Counted from the first letter of the stretch, positions 16,601-24,788 are shown. The stretch: 38,023 nucleotides of DNA from an uncultured Spirochaetaceae bacterium (GCA_902789325.1 CADANN010000001.1:1-38023); one strand, 5' to 3'. The notes: a model not told the origin generated them from the sequence alone. Translations and numbers: made by a program.

Positions 16601-17855
16601 TCCATTTATTCGTCCCCTAGATAATACTAACCCACTACCTATACGGGAAGGTTCTTATTTGATTATAGAAAGTCCTTCAGATGCTAATCCAAAATACATT
16701 GACAGTAATGAAACAAAAGCAGAACTTTCTTATTATATAATCCCTTCTCAGTCAAATGATTACAAATTAAGTTCGGTTTATTCACAGGAAGAACTTGAAA
16801 CAAACTTTGCTAAATACAAGCAGACTCTCATTTACTATCCAAATGAGGGAACTACAACTATACCATTCGGCAATACAAAGCCTGGTATGAATGTTGTTTA
16901 TATAGTTGCAGAAGATGCGTATGGAAACAGTGCCTTAGCATATTATCCGGTTGTGACAACTTCTTATGGAAAACTCCCTGTTCAAAAGAAACAAATCCAA
17001 TTTGAAGAAACTGTAAGTTATGTTGTATATTCATCAAACCCAGAAACAGGAGAACCATCTCAATATACTCAAACTAACACATACAACTATACAGGCTGGG
17101 AAGTTACTCTCGACTTTAGAAAACGAAGTGATCTCCTTGTAGCTGGAAAACTGCCGGAAGATTTGTGCGTAGAGTTACAGTATATAAACGAAAATATTTA
17201 TGGAGATACTACAACATATTATTGGCGCTCTCCGGAATCATTTGACTATATAAGCTCTGTAAACTTTATTGACAGCGTTGAATATGAAAACAGCGAATAT
17301 CAGGGATCTGATGACCCTCGATCTTACAAAGTATTAGAAACCGACAATCCTCTGGTTTTCAAGACAGTTATTAAATTTCAACAACCAAATTATGGTATGA
17401 TATCAAGCAACAACTCCAGATGGGGCCGAATAAGAGCTTACCTTAAAAACGAGGGACAAAACCTTGCAGTAAAAGAAAAAGGTCACTTATATTATGATTA
17501 TTTATATCTGGGTGAGTTTAACTCTAATTGCAGTACAAAGAATTGTATAGAAGGATTGAATGGATATCTGGTATACAGCGACAAGCCTGTCCTTGCTCAT
17601 ACAATGTTCAGTAAAGAAAAGCTTACCAGCTCAATTTACGACGAAGACGCCAGCCTTATCTGGGAAAACGAAGCTGCAGATACAGGAATACAACTTATAA
17701 ATAACACTGAATACAATCCAGATAGTCCTACAGTTATGACGGGCTATTATAACAATGACAATTTGAAGGTTATTCCTAAAGACTATTATTACACCACAGT
17801 TTTCCATTTTGCAGATGGTACAACAATTATGTCAGACATCAAGCAGAAGCAGTAA
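13653..17855 (+). CDS. Large surface lipoprotein, 1400 aa
   Basis: A very large exported lipoprotein. The signal peptide is MRKLLFLFVSALLLVFVSC with lipobox VFVSC and the lipidated Cys at residue 19. An acidic, beta-rich mature part follows. Residues about 135-250 look like a bacterial Ig-like (Big_5/SbsA type) domain, with STVQIVFNKPVTATEF and DEDGNAGVGSIQHKYRI. Further Ig- or fibronectin-like modules are likely (for example ISATSKSVYVVKD), but I could not define them. No protease or glycosidase active site was recognised. A perfect GC-rich palindrome lies inside the gene at 15531-15548. It is the first gene of a cassette with two exported barrel/transglutaminase-like proteins, and 16 bp separate it from the next ATG. 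A good GGAG and upstream 11-bp repeats suggest regulated expression. Confidence 0.85.
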   Translation: MRKLLFLFVSALLLVFVSCENFMNGSDVQEQLEKMIDVANAKSFTIVISNDTTMGSFLSSGDKECKVGQSINVQFNVKKDLYIYKGLKAVSKSNPENSLDDYVDFVKTDSDNARGVYKTSIKLLKESDDILIVPDCVELPAIVTGDCKPDNTRDWDQDSTVQIVFNKPVTATEFFVPVFTDTSGQNLAEYFEEPYFSADSTVLLIPTNKQTRLLDPNGTVSSKDIIVTIDLSNIVDEDGNAGVGSIQHKYRIGKTFDSVIPVLNDITVFSTSDENSNYYKELTKTDFASWATGTAENNFGDFGKNLVSKSIYIEFEGSDEGSGISGAQVKETHFKYTDGSAANLVTGSFFVPARKNEVTGKYCLNYEMNTPGDGIILLEIFAEDYAENISATSKSVYVVKDTSIDSGIIKFKNENDTVTATNNNLPDPNNQETESYEDVIKKVDNLYTDNADGTQTITLSFRDTTVDTFYSGCSSPFELEVLWSYDSNDENSYTTAAKTENVYSLKRDPTKIVFLKINCKDTVGNERIVSKIIPPALEIQLSYNDGNYYYEPANMTSYAAMCIDQLNQQNSGSGAKFLLNYDFSTLNNAGNYEKQNYAYIPNMTDSISANFDNLFSEYTQWYANKYPETRLGGEDLWVAIQPKGNFSAIVIADFGNFPGPRSINTVEASITSWKYFNEQNYPTSQEAFRSSFPETDSNGGKILDGPKSKGSDSYWNDGYTDSAQAAFSMYGKALCLSNEIVSDSSNDVSQYDLVFGFSTADKIIPINEKIKIEVTPIKNVGVYKISLDDYINKAYPGYEKVTYYFYVDVIRVFGQGDSANIACEEGYPQREPTMFLSIADPEDCKYTVRIEAYDDTKKKYYIPVLQMSNLEAIRSDFQGPYEDNPKRVFKSIFRENNLPVGEGITGADASEEELEAYFNSLKAQNALLSYMENNFKVKDYKQLTFEGRAKEFSGASDSYKKYNGFKDLSGKVILSTCDFDVAAPFIRPLDNTNPLPIREGSYLIIESPSDANPKYIDSNETKAELSYYIIPSQSNDYKLSSVYSQEELETNFAKYKQTLIYYPNEGTTTIPFGNTKPGMNVVYIVAEDAYGNSALAYYPVVTTSYGKLPVQKKQIQFEETVSYVVYSSNPETGEPSQYTQTNTYNYTGWEVTLDFRKRSDLLVAGKLPEDLCVELQYINENIYGDTTTYYWRSPESFDYISSVNFIDSVEYENSEYQGSDDPRSYKVLETDNPLVFKTVIKFQQPNYGMISSNNSRWGRIRAYLKNEGQNLAVKEKGHLYYDYLYLGEFNSNCSTKNCIEGLNGYLVYSDKPVLAHTMFSKEKLTSSIYDEDASLIWENEAADTGIQLINNTEYNPDSPTVMTGYYNNDNLKVIPKDYYYTTVFHFADGTTIMSDIKQKQ

Positions 17856-17871
17856 GGAGCCTTGTACGATT

Positions 17872-19779
17872 ATGAAAAAAACACTTCTTTCTTTATTTTT
17901 GATTTTTGGTGTTGCAGCGGGGGCGGTTTTTGCAGTTGATTTTTCATTACGCTTAAATCCGGGGGTGGCAATTCCTCTGAAAGAGCATTACAAGCCTGCG
18001 GCAAATGTGACAGTACAGGGAGACATTCAGTTGTTCGACTGGGTAACTCTTGGCGGAGAAGGAAACTTTCTTTATGAAACTCCGGAAGGCGCAGGTTCAC
18101 CTGTAAACTTTCTTTATGGTGGACTTGGGCTCGGGTTGTATCATAATATTTTTTCCCGCCTTTATTTTGGTATTGGCGGCGCAGCGGGTGTTTACAATTT
18201 TTCATTTACTGATGGTAATGAAAAACAGAATGCCTCTGATTTATACTGGCGCGGTTATGGAGAATTAGGGTTCCGCTTTACACCAAGCGTTACTCTTTCA
18301 CTAAACGGCGGCTACACTTCGTTCCTCACTACAGATGGATTTAATTCTGTATTCAGTGGCAGAGCAAAAACAATGATGGCAGCACCGGTAGCTGGAATCT
18401 CACTGAAGTTCAACTTTTCTACAAAGAGTTCTTCCAAAAACGCGTGCTACGCAACAATCAAGCAGGATGCAGAAGTTTACCCTCTCTTTATGCAGCTTTA
18501 CAAAAACGATCCAGTTGCTTCGGTAGTCTTGACTAACGGAGAGTCTGCTGAAATCAAAAATGTAACTGTAAGTTTTACTGCCGGAAAGTACACTTCAAGC
18601 GCCTTAAAATCAGAAACAATTCCTGTTATAAAAAAAATGAGAAGCGTTACTGTAGACCTTCCTGTAGATTTCTCTTCTGCCCTTCTCACCTTTGCTGAAA
18701 ACGGAATGATTTCCGGTAATCTTATAATTGAATATGAACTTCTTGGTAAAAAGAAATCTGCTGTTCAGGGTCTTTCTCTAAAAGTTTCTAACCGCAACTC
18801 TTACAGATGGGGAGACACAGAATCTCTTGCAGCTTACATTTCACCAGACACACCTGAAGTTCTTGAATATGCAAAATATGTTGCAGGAATTGCACGCAAC
18901 AAGCTTTATTCGGGAATGAACCGAAACATTCAGTTTTCTGCCGCAATGTTTGATGCCCTCAAGGCAAGCGGTATAGTTTATTCTGGTGACAAAACAACTC
19001 CTTATTCTAAATATCATTTTGGTACTGAACCTGATTATATTCAGTATCCGCTCCAGACAATGGACTTTAGTTCAGGTGATTATGATGAACTTGGAATTCT
19101 GTATGCATCATGTCTGGAATCAGTTGGTATTGGAACTGCATTCATTCCTATGGAAGAAGATTTCCTTGTTCTTGTAGACACACAGCTCAAGCCGACATCT
19201 GCAGCAAATCATTTCGCAAATATAGACTCTCTTGTCATAACTGATGACACAGTTTACTTTGCTCTTTCTATGGCATCTTTTGAATCTGGATTTGCAAAGA
19301 GCCGTGAACAAGCTGCCAGCCTTATTGAAAAAATCAATAATAGCGAAGAAGTTTATTACGACTTTATAGAAACTCATTACGCATGGCAAAACTATCCGCC
19401 TGCAATTTATACAGGTTACGGCGATGTTCTTTCACGTCCAGCACAAAACACAGTTGAATCGCTGTTTAAGGAAGCTGTAAATGGATACATCAATTCAGAT
19501 TTGGCTGTTGTAATTGAGCGTGCAAAAAAATCTGGAGATTCTAACAAACTTGGTCTTGCTTATGTAAGAGCCGGCCAGTACTCAAATGCAAAAACTGAAT
19601 TTGCGAAAGGTGCTGCAGCAAACAATATTTCTGCAATGAATAATCTTGGAAACGTTTATATGATTGAAAAGAATTACAGTGCTGCAGAAAAACAATACAA
19701 ACAGATTCTTGCAATTGAGCCTAACAATAAAGCCGCACTGAAAGGACTCGAAAATGTCCGTTCTGCACTCGGCGACTAA
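17872..19779 (+). CDS. Exported barrel protein with inactive transglutaminase-like domain and TPR
   Basis: A 635-aa exported protein. The signal peptide MKKTLLSLFLIFGVAAGAVFA is followed by about 180 residues of alternating, glycine-rich strands like a small outer-membrane barrel. A beta-sandwich comes next (about 200-320), then a transglutaminase-like domain (about 340-470), and TPR repeats at the end (from about 560: NNLGNVYMIEKNYSAAEKQYKQIL). It is paralogous to the next gene, but the catalytic Cys is Tyr404 (GDYDEL versus GDCDDL) and the His is missing (EEDFLVLVD), so it is predicted inactive. The frame is open from 17809, but ATG 17872 gives the signal peptide. An AAGGAG overlaps the previous stop region, 12 nt upstream. 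Confidence 0.82.
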   Translation: MKKTLLSLFLIFGVAAGAVFAVDFSLRLNPGVAIPLKEHYKPAANVTVQGDIQLFDWVTLGGEGNFLYETPEGAGSPVNFLYGGLGLGLYHNIFSRLYFGIGGAAGVYNFSFTDGNEKQNASDLYWRGYGELGFRFTPSVTLSLNGGYTSFLTTDGFNSVFSGRAKTMMAAPVAGISLKFNFSTKSSSKNACYATIKQDAEVYPLFMQLYKNDPVASVVLTNGESAEIKNVTVSFTAGKYTSSALKSETIPVIKKMRSVTVDLPVDFSSALLTFAENGMISGNLIIEYELLGKKKSAVQGLSLKVSNRNSYRWGDTESLAAYISPDTPEVLEYAKYVAGIARNKLYSGMNRNIQFSAAMFDALKASGIVYSGDKTTPYSKYHFGTEPDYIQYPLQTMDFSSGDYDELGILYASCLESVGIGTAFIPMEEDFLVLVDTQLKPTSAANHFANIDSLVITDDTVYFALSMASFESGFAKSREQAASLIEKINNSEEVYYDFIETHYAWQNYPPAIYTGYGDVLSRPAQNTVESLFKEAVNGYINSDLAVVIERAKKSGDSNKLGLAYVRAGQYSNAKTEFAKGAAANNISAMNNLGNVYMIEKNYSAAEKQYKQILAIEPNNKAALKGLENVRSALGD

Positions 19780-19791
19780 GGGGGAGTTTTT

Positions 19792-21357
19792 ATGAAGCGT
19801 ATAAAAACTCTCTGGCTTTCAGCCATTTTGATTTTTGCAGGATTTGTAAAACCGGTTTACCTTAAAGCCGCAGATTTTTCTGTAAGGCTTATGCCGGCTT
19901 ACGAATTTGCATTTGAATCAAAATTCCAGAACGTTCTTTCGGGAACTGTCGCTTTTGATTTGAATGCATTCACCGTTCGTTCAAGAGATGATATTTATCT
20001 GTCTGTTCAGGCAAGTCCTGTTATTCTATTGGCTCCAAATGTAGATCCTGTATTGATTTATAATTTTAACGGAGCATTGGGGTATACTTTTAGATTCACA
20101 GACCGCTTCAGCATTTCTGCAGAAGGACTTGGTGGAATGTGGATGCTGCCTGAAAACACGGAGAAACAATTGAAATCTGCAAGCGGTCCTTCCTTTGGCG
20201 GAAGGCTTAGTGCAAATTATCATATTTCGCCGGCTTTAAAGGCAGGTATTTTTGGCGGCTATCAGAATTACTATTATTCTCCAAAACCTTTTTTGCAGTC
20301 GGTTCAAGCAGGCATTGGTATTTCCATAAACCTTACTAAGAGTTTATTTAAGAAGGATATGGTTGCAATGCAGGATTTTGAAACGCAGCCTCTCTTCCCT
20401 ATTTTTTATGCTCATTACGACAGCAGCAGTTTTGGAACTGTTTCTTTTACAAATTTGGAAAAGAATGATTTAACTGATGTTGAAGTTTCTGTTTACATTG
20501 AACAGTTTATGTCTGTTCCAAAGGTAGTTGGAAATTACGACAGAGTAAAACCGGGAGAAGAATTTAGCGTTGAGCTTACAGCTTTTTTGAACGAAAGCAT
20601 TATGAATCAGATGCAGAAGCAGCTTACAGATGCAGTTGTAACGGTAACCTATAAAAACCTCGGACAAAAGGGAACTTATGAAAACAGATTCTTTTTGCAG
20701 ACTCTTACACGCAACTCAATGTCGTGGGAAGATGACCGCAGAGCAGCAGCTTTTGTATCTGCAAAGGACGGAGCCGTGCAGCGATTCTCAAGACAGATTA
20801 TGCTTGCGCTGAGAAACAAAATTGATTCTGCACCGAGTGTAAATCAGCTGTATGCAAATGCTGTTTTTGATGTACTTAAGGCCTATGGAATCAATTATGT
20901 AATTGACCCAACCAGTGTATTCTCGACATCTGATACTGTAGCCGTAGACTTTTTGCAGTTCCCGTATCAGACACTGCTTTACCATGGCGGAGACTGCGAT
21001 GACCTTTCAATTCTGAACTGTTCGCTTTTTGAAGCACTTGGAATTCAAACGGCATTCATTACAATTCCGGGGCATATTTACATGGCCTACGATTCAGGAT
21101 TAAGTGAAAGTCAGGCAGATAAGATTTACGGCAAGAATAAATACATTGTTCAAAATGATATTGTCTGGATTCCGTATGAAATTACAGTTCCTCAGGATTC
21201 GTATGAACTTGGCTTAAAGCTTGGAATACGTCAGTGGAATAAATATCCGAATGAGCATAATCTGATTCCTATTCACGATGCATGGAATGAGTTTAAGCCG
21301 GTAACTGTACCTGAATCTGACGTAAGCTTACAGTTCCCAAAAGGTGCTATAAAATAA
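19792..21357 (+). CDS. Exported barrel protein with transglutaminase-like cysteine domain
   Basis: A 521-aa exported protein paralogous to the preceding gene. It has a signal peptide (cleavage near YLKA-ADFSVRL), an N-terminal region of alternating strands typical of a small outer-membrane barrel (about 27-190), a beta-sandwich, and a C-terminal transglutaminase-like cysteine domain. The likely nucleophile is Cys402 in GGDCDDLSIL and the base is His428 in PGHIYMAYD; the third residue may be the Glu in WIPYE or Asp434. Members of this superfamily act as peptidases, amidases or crosslinkers; substrate unknown. GGGGGAG precedes the ATG, 12 bp after the previous stop. It lacks the TPR tail of its paralogue. 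Its stop is followed at once by a hairpin repeat. Confidence 0.82.
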   Translation: MKRIKTLWLSAILIFAGFVKPVYLKAADFSVRLMPAYEFAFESKFQNVLSGTVAFDLNAFTVRSRDDIYLSVQASPVILLAPNVDPVLIYNFNGALGYTFRFTDRFSISAEGLGGMWMLPENTEKQLKSASGPSFGGRLSANYHISPALKAGIFGGYQNYYYSPKPFLQSVQAGIGISINLTKSLFKKDMVAMQDFETQPLFPIFYAHYDSSSFGTVSFTNLEKNDLTDVEVSVYIEQFMSVPKVVGNYDRVKPGEEFSVELTAFLNESIMNQMQKQLTDAVVTVTYKNLGQKGTYENRFFLQTLTRNSMSWEDDRRAAAFVSAKDGAVQRFSRQIMLALRNKIDSAPSVNQLYANAVFDVLKAYGINYVIDPTSVFSTSDTVAVDFLQFPYQTLLYHGGDCDDLSILNCSLFEALGIQTAFITIPGHIYMAYDSGLSESQADKIYGKNKYIVQNDIVWIPYEITVPQDSYELGLKLGIRQWNKYPNEHNLIPIHDAWNEFKPVTVPESDVSLQFPKGAIK

Positions 21358-21358
21358 T

Positions 21359-21386
21359 GTCATCCTCGGACTTAATCCGAGGATCT
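21359..21386. repeat. Single GTCAT-type palindromic repeat between convergent genes
   Basis: GTCATCC... folds into a 9-bp perfect stem (21362-21370/21376-21384) with loop CTTAA. It begins one base after the stop of the transglutaminase gene and contains the stop codon of the converging regulator gene in its loop. It probably serves as a transcription-ending hairpin for both, although no T run follows. Confidence 0.85.
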
Positions 21387-22409
21387 CATCATCTTCATTT
21401 CCAAAAAGCCGGTGGTTTCTTCTGCCCAGCTGTACTGACTCATAAATTCACCGGCAAATTTTTTCATAGATTTTTCATCGCCTGCAAGAAAATCATAATA
21501 ATCACATTTTACAACTTCAGGATTAATTCGGAAATTATTGTACTCAGCAATAAAAAATTTCTGAATTTCGAGTTTGGAAAGGCTTTGCTTTATATCAACA
21601 ATCAGATTTCTAAGGCTTGCGCCATAACGTGCAGAATCGGCATTGTCACCATAAAGTACAGAAATCAATTCCTTTGTCTGTACAGAACTTCCGTTTTTAT
21701 AAATCAGATATGCAATAAGCTCATTAGACTTTGTTCTTGAAAACTTTATTACATTATCATTATACAAAAGTGTAAAATTGCCAAAGGTTTTTGCTACAAG
21801 ATTATTTTTCTGCTTTTTAAGAAGCAAAATGTATTTTTTCTCTGTGCGTCGTTTATATAATGAACAACAAAGACACAAAACTGCTACAAGTATCGTATCA
21901 AGTAAACCTGTTACTCCAAAATTCTTTTTTACACCCGGAGCCAGAAATAATAGCCCTGTTAGCATTGCAACAAAAAAAGGAATAGGAGATGTAGAAAACA
22001 CCATCAACGTTAGAAGTCCGGTTATACAATAAGTAATAACTCCATTAAATGGTTGTCCAAGAATATAGAAATTATAAACTGAAGCTAACATTGAAGTCCA
22101 AATGATCAGATAAACGGGAGCTGTTTTTGCGTAATAAGCTTTTGAACGGTCTATTTTTTTTATCAATCTGGAATAAAAAAACATAAAAGTACTTACTAAT
22201 GTAAATATTCCAAAATAAACAAAAGAAACTACCCTTTCTCCACCCCTGATGGCCTGTAATACAGAAAGGACAATCAAATCACCCAAACCAAAAGCAAATA
22301 AAAAAGGACTTATAAAAAGAATATGCAGGCGGTTAGTTTCTGCTGAATCTGCAAGGTCAAGCTGCGAAATAGAATATCTGTTACTATATGCAGAAATCAA
22401 ATTTTTCAT
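21372..22409 (-). CDS. Membrane-anchored SARP/OmpR-like transcriptional regulator, copy 1
   Basis: A 345-aa protein with about six N-terminal membrane helices (residues about 28-190), a basic linker (YKRRTEKKYILLLKKQK) and a C-terminal winged-helix domain from about 207 (TFGNFTLLYNDNVIKFSRTKSNELIAYLIYKNGSS). The latter resembles the DNA-binding domain of SARP/BTAD regulators, with a short remnant of the following helical region. It is therefore a possible one-component membrane sensor-regulator. The C-terminal domain is almost identical to that of the gene at 22453, while the membrane part is diverged. The last codons (RSSD) come from a palindromic repeat. It has a near-consensus promoter and no Shine-Dalgarno. 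Annotation as SARP-like is by motif recognition only. Confidence 0.78.
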   Translation of the reverse strand: MKNLISAYSNRYSISQLDLADSAETNRLHILFISPFLFAFGLGDLIVLSVLQAIRGGERVVSFVYFGIFTLVSTFMFFYSRLIKKIDRSKAYYAKTAPVYLIIWTSMLASVYNFYILGQPFNGVITYCITGLLTLMVFSTSPIPFFVAMLTGLLFLAPGVKKNFGVTGLLDTILVAVLCLCCSLYKRRTEKKYILLLKKQKNNLVAKTFGNFTLLYNDNVIKFSRTKSNELIAYLIYKNGSSVQTKELISVLYGDNADSARYGASLRNLIVDIKQSLSKLEIQKFFIAEYNNFRINPEVVKCDYYDFLAGDEKSMKKFAGEFMSQYSWAEETTGFLEMKMMRSSD

Positions 22410-22416
22410 AACGGAA

Positions 22417-22446
22417 ATTATAAAGTGAGATTTGCAAATTTGTCAA
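22417..22446 (-). promoter_or_regulatory. Consensus leaderless promoter of regulator copy 1
   Basis: On the minus strand a perfect TTGACA (22446-22441), an 18-nt spacer and a perfect TATAAT (22422-22417) end 7 nt before the ATG at 22409. The predicted start is at or next to the A of the ATG. No Shine-Dalgarno exists in the 43-bp gap. Confidence 0.75.
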
Positions 22447-22452
22447 ATTATT

Positions 22453-23484
22453 CTATTTTTTAATAAGCTTCTGCTTAAGAAATTCAGAAGTTTCATCTGC
22501 CCATTCATACTGACTCATAAATTCACCAGCAAAACTTTTTATGGCAGTTTTATCGCCTTCAAGAAAATCATAATAATCGCATTTAACTACTTCAGGATTA
22601 ATGCGAAAATTATTGTATTCTGTTACAAAGAAATTCTGAATTTCAAGTTCAGCAAGAGTATGTTTTATATCTACAATCAGATTTCTAAGGCTTGCACCGT
22701 AACGGGAAGAATCAGCACCTTTTCCATAAAGAACAGAAATCAATTCTTTTGTTTTTGCAGAACTTCCATTTTTATAAATCATATAAGCCATCAACTCTTC
22801 TGATTTTGTTCTTGAAAACTTAATTACACTATTATTATACAAAAGCGTAAAGTTACCAAAAGTTTTTGCTTCAAGACTCTGTTTCTGTTTTCTAAGCAGC
22901 ATAATGATTTTCTTTTCTGTACGGCGTTTATATAAAGACAGACAGAACATTAAAAAGGCTGTCAGAATAACATTCAACAATCCCGTAAGCCAAAAAGCAT
23001 CAAATACATATGCGCCAATTAAACAAACAGTAATAATATGACTACCAAGAAAAAACAATGGAGAGAAAGAAAATATACACAATGCGATTATATCTGTGAG
23101 TGCACAGGTAATTAAACCATTAAATGGCTGCTGATCATATACGCCCATAATTCCTGATACTATGCAAACAACAAATCCTACATAAAATGGAATAGTTTTT
23201 AATCTGTAAGCCTTTTCTCTTGCAACATTTTTTACAAGAACCGAATGAATGTACATATAAAGGCTTAAAATTGTTATTGTTCCGTAATAAAAAAAGGTGA
23301 TAAAATGCTTTGAAAGTTCATATCGATACAAAAACAGAAATACCAGTAAATCAATTATACCAAACAGAAATAAAAAGGGACTTATAAAAATTAAATGAAG
23401 TCTGTTTGTTTCAGCGTAATCTGCAAGATCTACAGGCTTTATGTAATATCTGTTTCGGTAAAAATCAATCAGTTTCTTGAACAC
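22453..23484 (-). CDS. Membrane-anchored SARP/OmpR-like transcriptional regulator, copy 2
   Basis: A 343-aa tandem paralogue of the gene at 21372, with the same plan: about six membrane helices, a basic linker (YKRRTEKKIIMLLRKQK) and a C-terminal winged helix (TFGNFTLLYNNSVIKFSRTKSEELMAYMIYKNGSS). Stretches such as RYGASLRNLIVDIK and EYNNFRINPEVVKCDYYDFL are identical in both copies. The N-terminal ADxAETNRLH is also shared, but the membrane helices differ much more. It starts 11 bp after the rluB-like gene and may be transcribed with it, unlike copy 1, which has its own promoter. Its C-terminus (KQKLIKK) is not altered by a repeat. Confidence 0.78.
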   Translation of the reverse strand: MFKKLIDFYRNRYYIKPVDLADYAETNRLHLIFISPFLFLFGIIDLLVFLFLYRYELSKHFITFFYYGTITILSLYMYIHSVLVKNVAREKAYRLKTIPFYVGFVVCIVSGIMGVYDQQPFNGLITCALTDIIALCIFSFSPLFFLGSHIITVCLIGAYVFDAFWLTGLLNVILTAFLMFCLSLYKRRTEKKIIMLLRKQKQSLEAKTFGNFTLLYNNSVIKFSRTKSEELMAYMIYKNGSSAKTKELISVLYGKGADSSRYGASLRNLIVDIKHTLAELEIQNFFVTEYNNFRINPEVVKCDYYDFLEGDKTAIKSFAGEFMSQYEWADETSEFLKQKLIKK

Positions 23485-23495
23485 ACTTTACTCCC

Positions 23496-24227
23496 TTAGT
23501 CCCTGCACAAAGACAAAAGCCCCTTTACCTCGCGTTCGGTAAGATCGCGATGTTCGCCAGGACGTAAATCGTCTAAGTTTACATTACCAATTCTTACACG
23601 AACAAGGGAACGGGTTCCAATATTCTGACTTTCGAGCATTTTACGGATTTCGCGGTTTTTACCTTCTATAAGGATGATTTTGATTTTTCGAGGTTTAAGA
23701 ACTTCGCAGCGCACGCACTTATAAAATACGTTGTCTACACGAACACCTTTTTCCAAAAGGCGGGCAGTTTCTTCTGTTACGTCCTGACTTGTTTCTACTA
23801 TATATTCTTTTTCTATCTGACTTGATGGATGAGAAAGCTTTGCTGCAAAATCGCCATCATTGGTAAAAAGAATCATTCCTTTACTGTACATGTCGAGGCG
23901 GCCAACGTTGTAAAGGCGTTCTTTGTAACTGTCGCGTAAAAGGTCAGCTGCAACCTGACGACCTTTTTCATCGCTGGAAGAACATACAAAACCTGCAGGC
24001 TTATTAAGCAAAACATAGCATTTTCGTTCTTCCAGGTGAATGCGTTTTCCATCCACGGTAACTACATCACCTCCACCAACTTTTGTACCGAGTTCTGTAA
24101 CAATAGTTCCGTTTACGGCAACGCGTCCATCCAGAATAATCTGTTCTGAGGCACGGCGGCTTGCTACCCCACAATGTGCAAGGTAAGTCTGGAGACGAGT
24201 TTTTTCTGAGGCTTCTGATTTTTCCAT
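23496..24227 (-). CDS. RluB-type rRNA pseudouridine synthase
   Basis: A RsuA/RluB/RluE/RluF-family enzyme that converts a uridine in rRNA to pseudouridine. An N-terminal S4 RNA-binding domain (RLQTYLAHCGVASRRASEQIILDGRVAVN) is followed by the catalytic domain. The active-site Asp is in GRLDMYSKGMILFTNDG, and the C-terminal GKNREIRKMLES motif is present. RluB (23S) is likelier than RsuA because of its scpA-scpB neighbourhood, which is a common arrangement, but this is inference. The frame is open to 24287, but the first 20 residues overlap scpB; ATG 24227 follows the scpB stop by one base (TAATATG) and gives 243 aa. Confidence 0.93.
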   Translation of the reverse strand: MEKSEASEKTRLQTYLAHCGVASRRASEQIILDGRVAVNGTIVTELGTKVGGGDVVTVDGKRIHLEERKCYVLLNKPAGFVCSSSDEKGRQVAADLLRDSYKERLYNVGRLDMYSKGMILFTNDGDFAAKLSHPSSQIEKEYIVETSQDVTEETARLLEKGVRVDNVFYKCVRCEVLKPRKIKIILIEGKNREIRKMLESQNIGTRSLVRVRIGNVNLDDLRPGEHRDLTEREVKGLLSLCRD

Positions 24228-24228
24228 A

Positions 24229-24768
24229 TTAGCGGGCAAGTTCGAATCTCTCCTGCTCGTCTTCGTCGAGCTTTGGTAGTTCTGCAATTGAATTCAAACG
24301 GAAGAGTTTTAAGAATTCTTTTGTAGTTCCAAAAAGAGTTGGACGGCCAGGGGCTTCTTTTTTTCCAACTTCCTTGATGAGATTTCGGTCTATCAAAAGA
24401 CGAATCATATTATCAACACCGACACCGCGAATTTGTTCAATTTCTGCACGGGTAATAGGCTGTGAATATGCAATAATTGCAAGAGTTTCCATAGCAGATT
24501 TTGAAAGACGTCCTTCGCGTTTTGAACCGTAAAATTCCTTGAGAACTTCCCAGTATTCTTTTTTAGGTGCAAGACACCAGCCGCCTGTAATCATTACAAG
24601 CTCTATGCCGGAATCTTCGGCAGCGTATTTTTCTTTTAATTTCTCTAAGCACTTTTCTGTTACTTCTTCTGAAAGCTGAGCCTTGTTGGAAAGCACCTTG
24701 GCGGTAAGAGGTTCACTTTCCAAAAACAAGATAGTCTCAACAAGTGCGGTTTCTTTATTAAAGTCCAT
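24229..24768 (-). CDS. scpB: ScpB, condensin kleisin-associated subunit
   Basis: ScpB is the small winged-helix subunit that binds the kleisin ScpA in the SMC condensin complex, which organises and segregates the chromosome. At 179 aa it is typical. Two winged-helix domains are present, with family motifs LSKSAMETLAIIAYSQPITRAEIEQIRGV and GRPTLFGTTKEFLKLF. An AAGGA Shine-Dalgarno lies before the ATG. The scpA gene ends 81 bp upstream, with an inverted repeat pair in between, so co-transcription must pass through those hairpins. Confidence 0.96.
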   Translation of the reverse strand: MDFNKETALVETILFLESEPLTAKVLSNKAQLSEEVTEKCLEKLKEKYAAEDSGIELVMITGGWCLAPKKEYWEVLKEFYGSKREGRLSKSAMETLAIIAYSQPITRAEIEQIRGVGVDNMIRLLIDRNLIKEVGKKEAPGRPTLFGTTKEFLKLFRLNSIAELPKLDEDEQERFELAR

Positions 24769-24788
24769 AGTATCCTTGTTTATCCAAC

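Noticed and set aside
17809..17871. Upstream extension of the first barrel/transglutaminase-like gene
   Set aside because: The extra 21 residues overlap the preceding lipoprotein gene and destroy the signal peptide that starts at 17872.
24228..24287. 20-residue N-terminal extension of the pseudouridine synthase
   Set aside because: It is the shadow of the scpB 3' end; ATG 24227, one base after the scpB stop, fits the family start.
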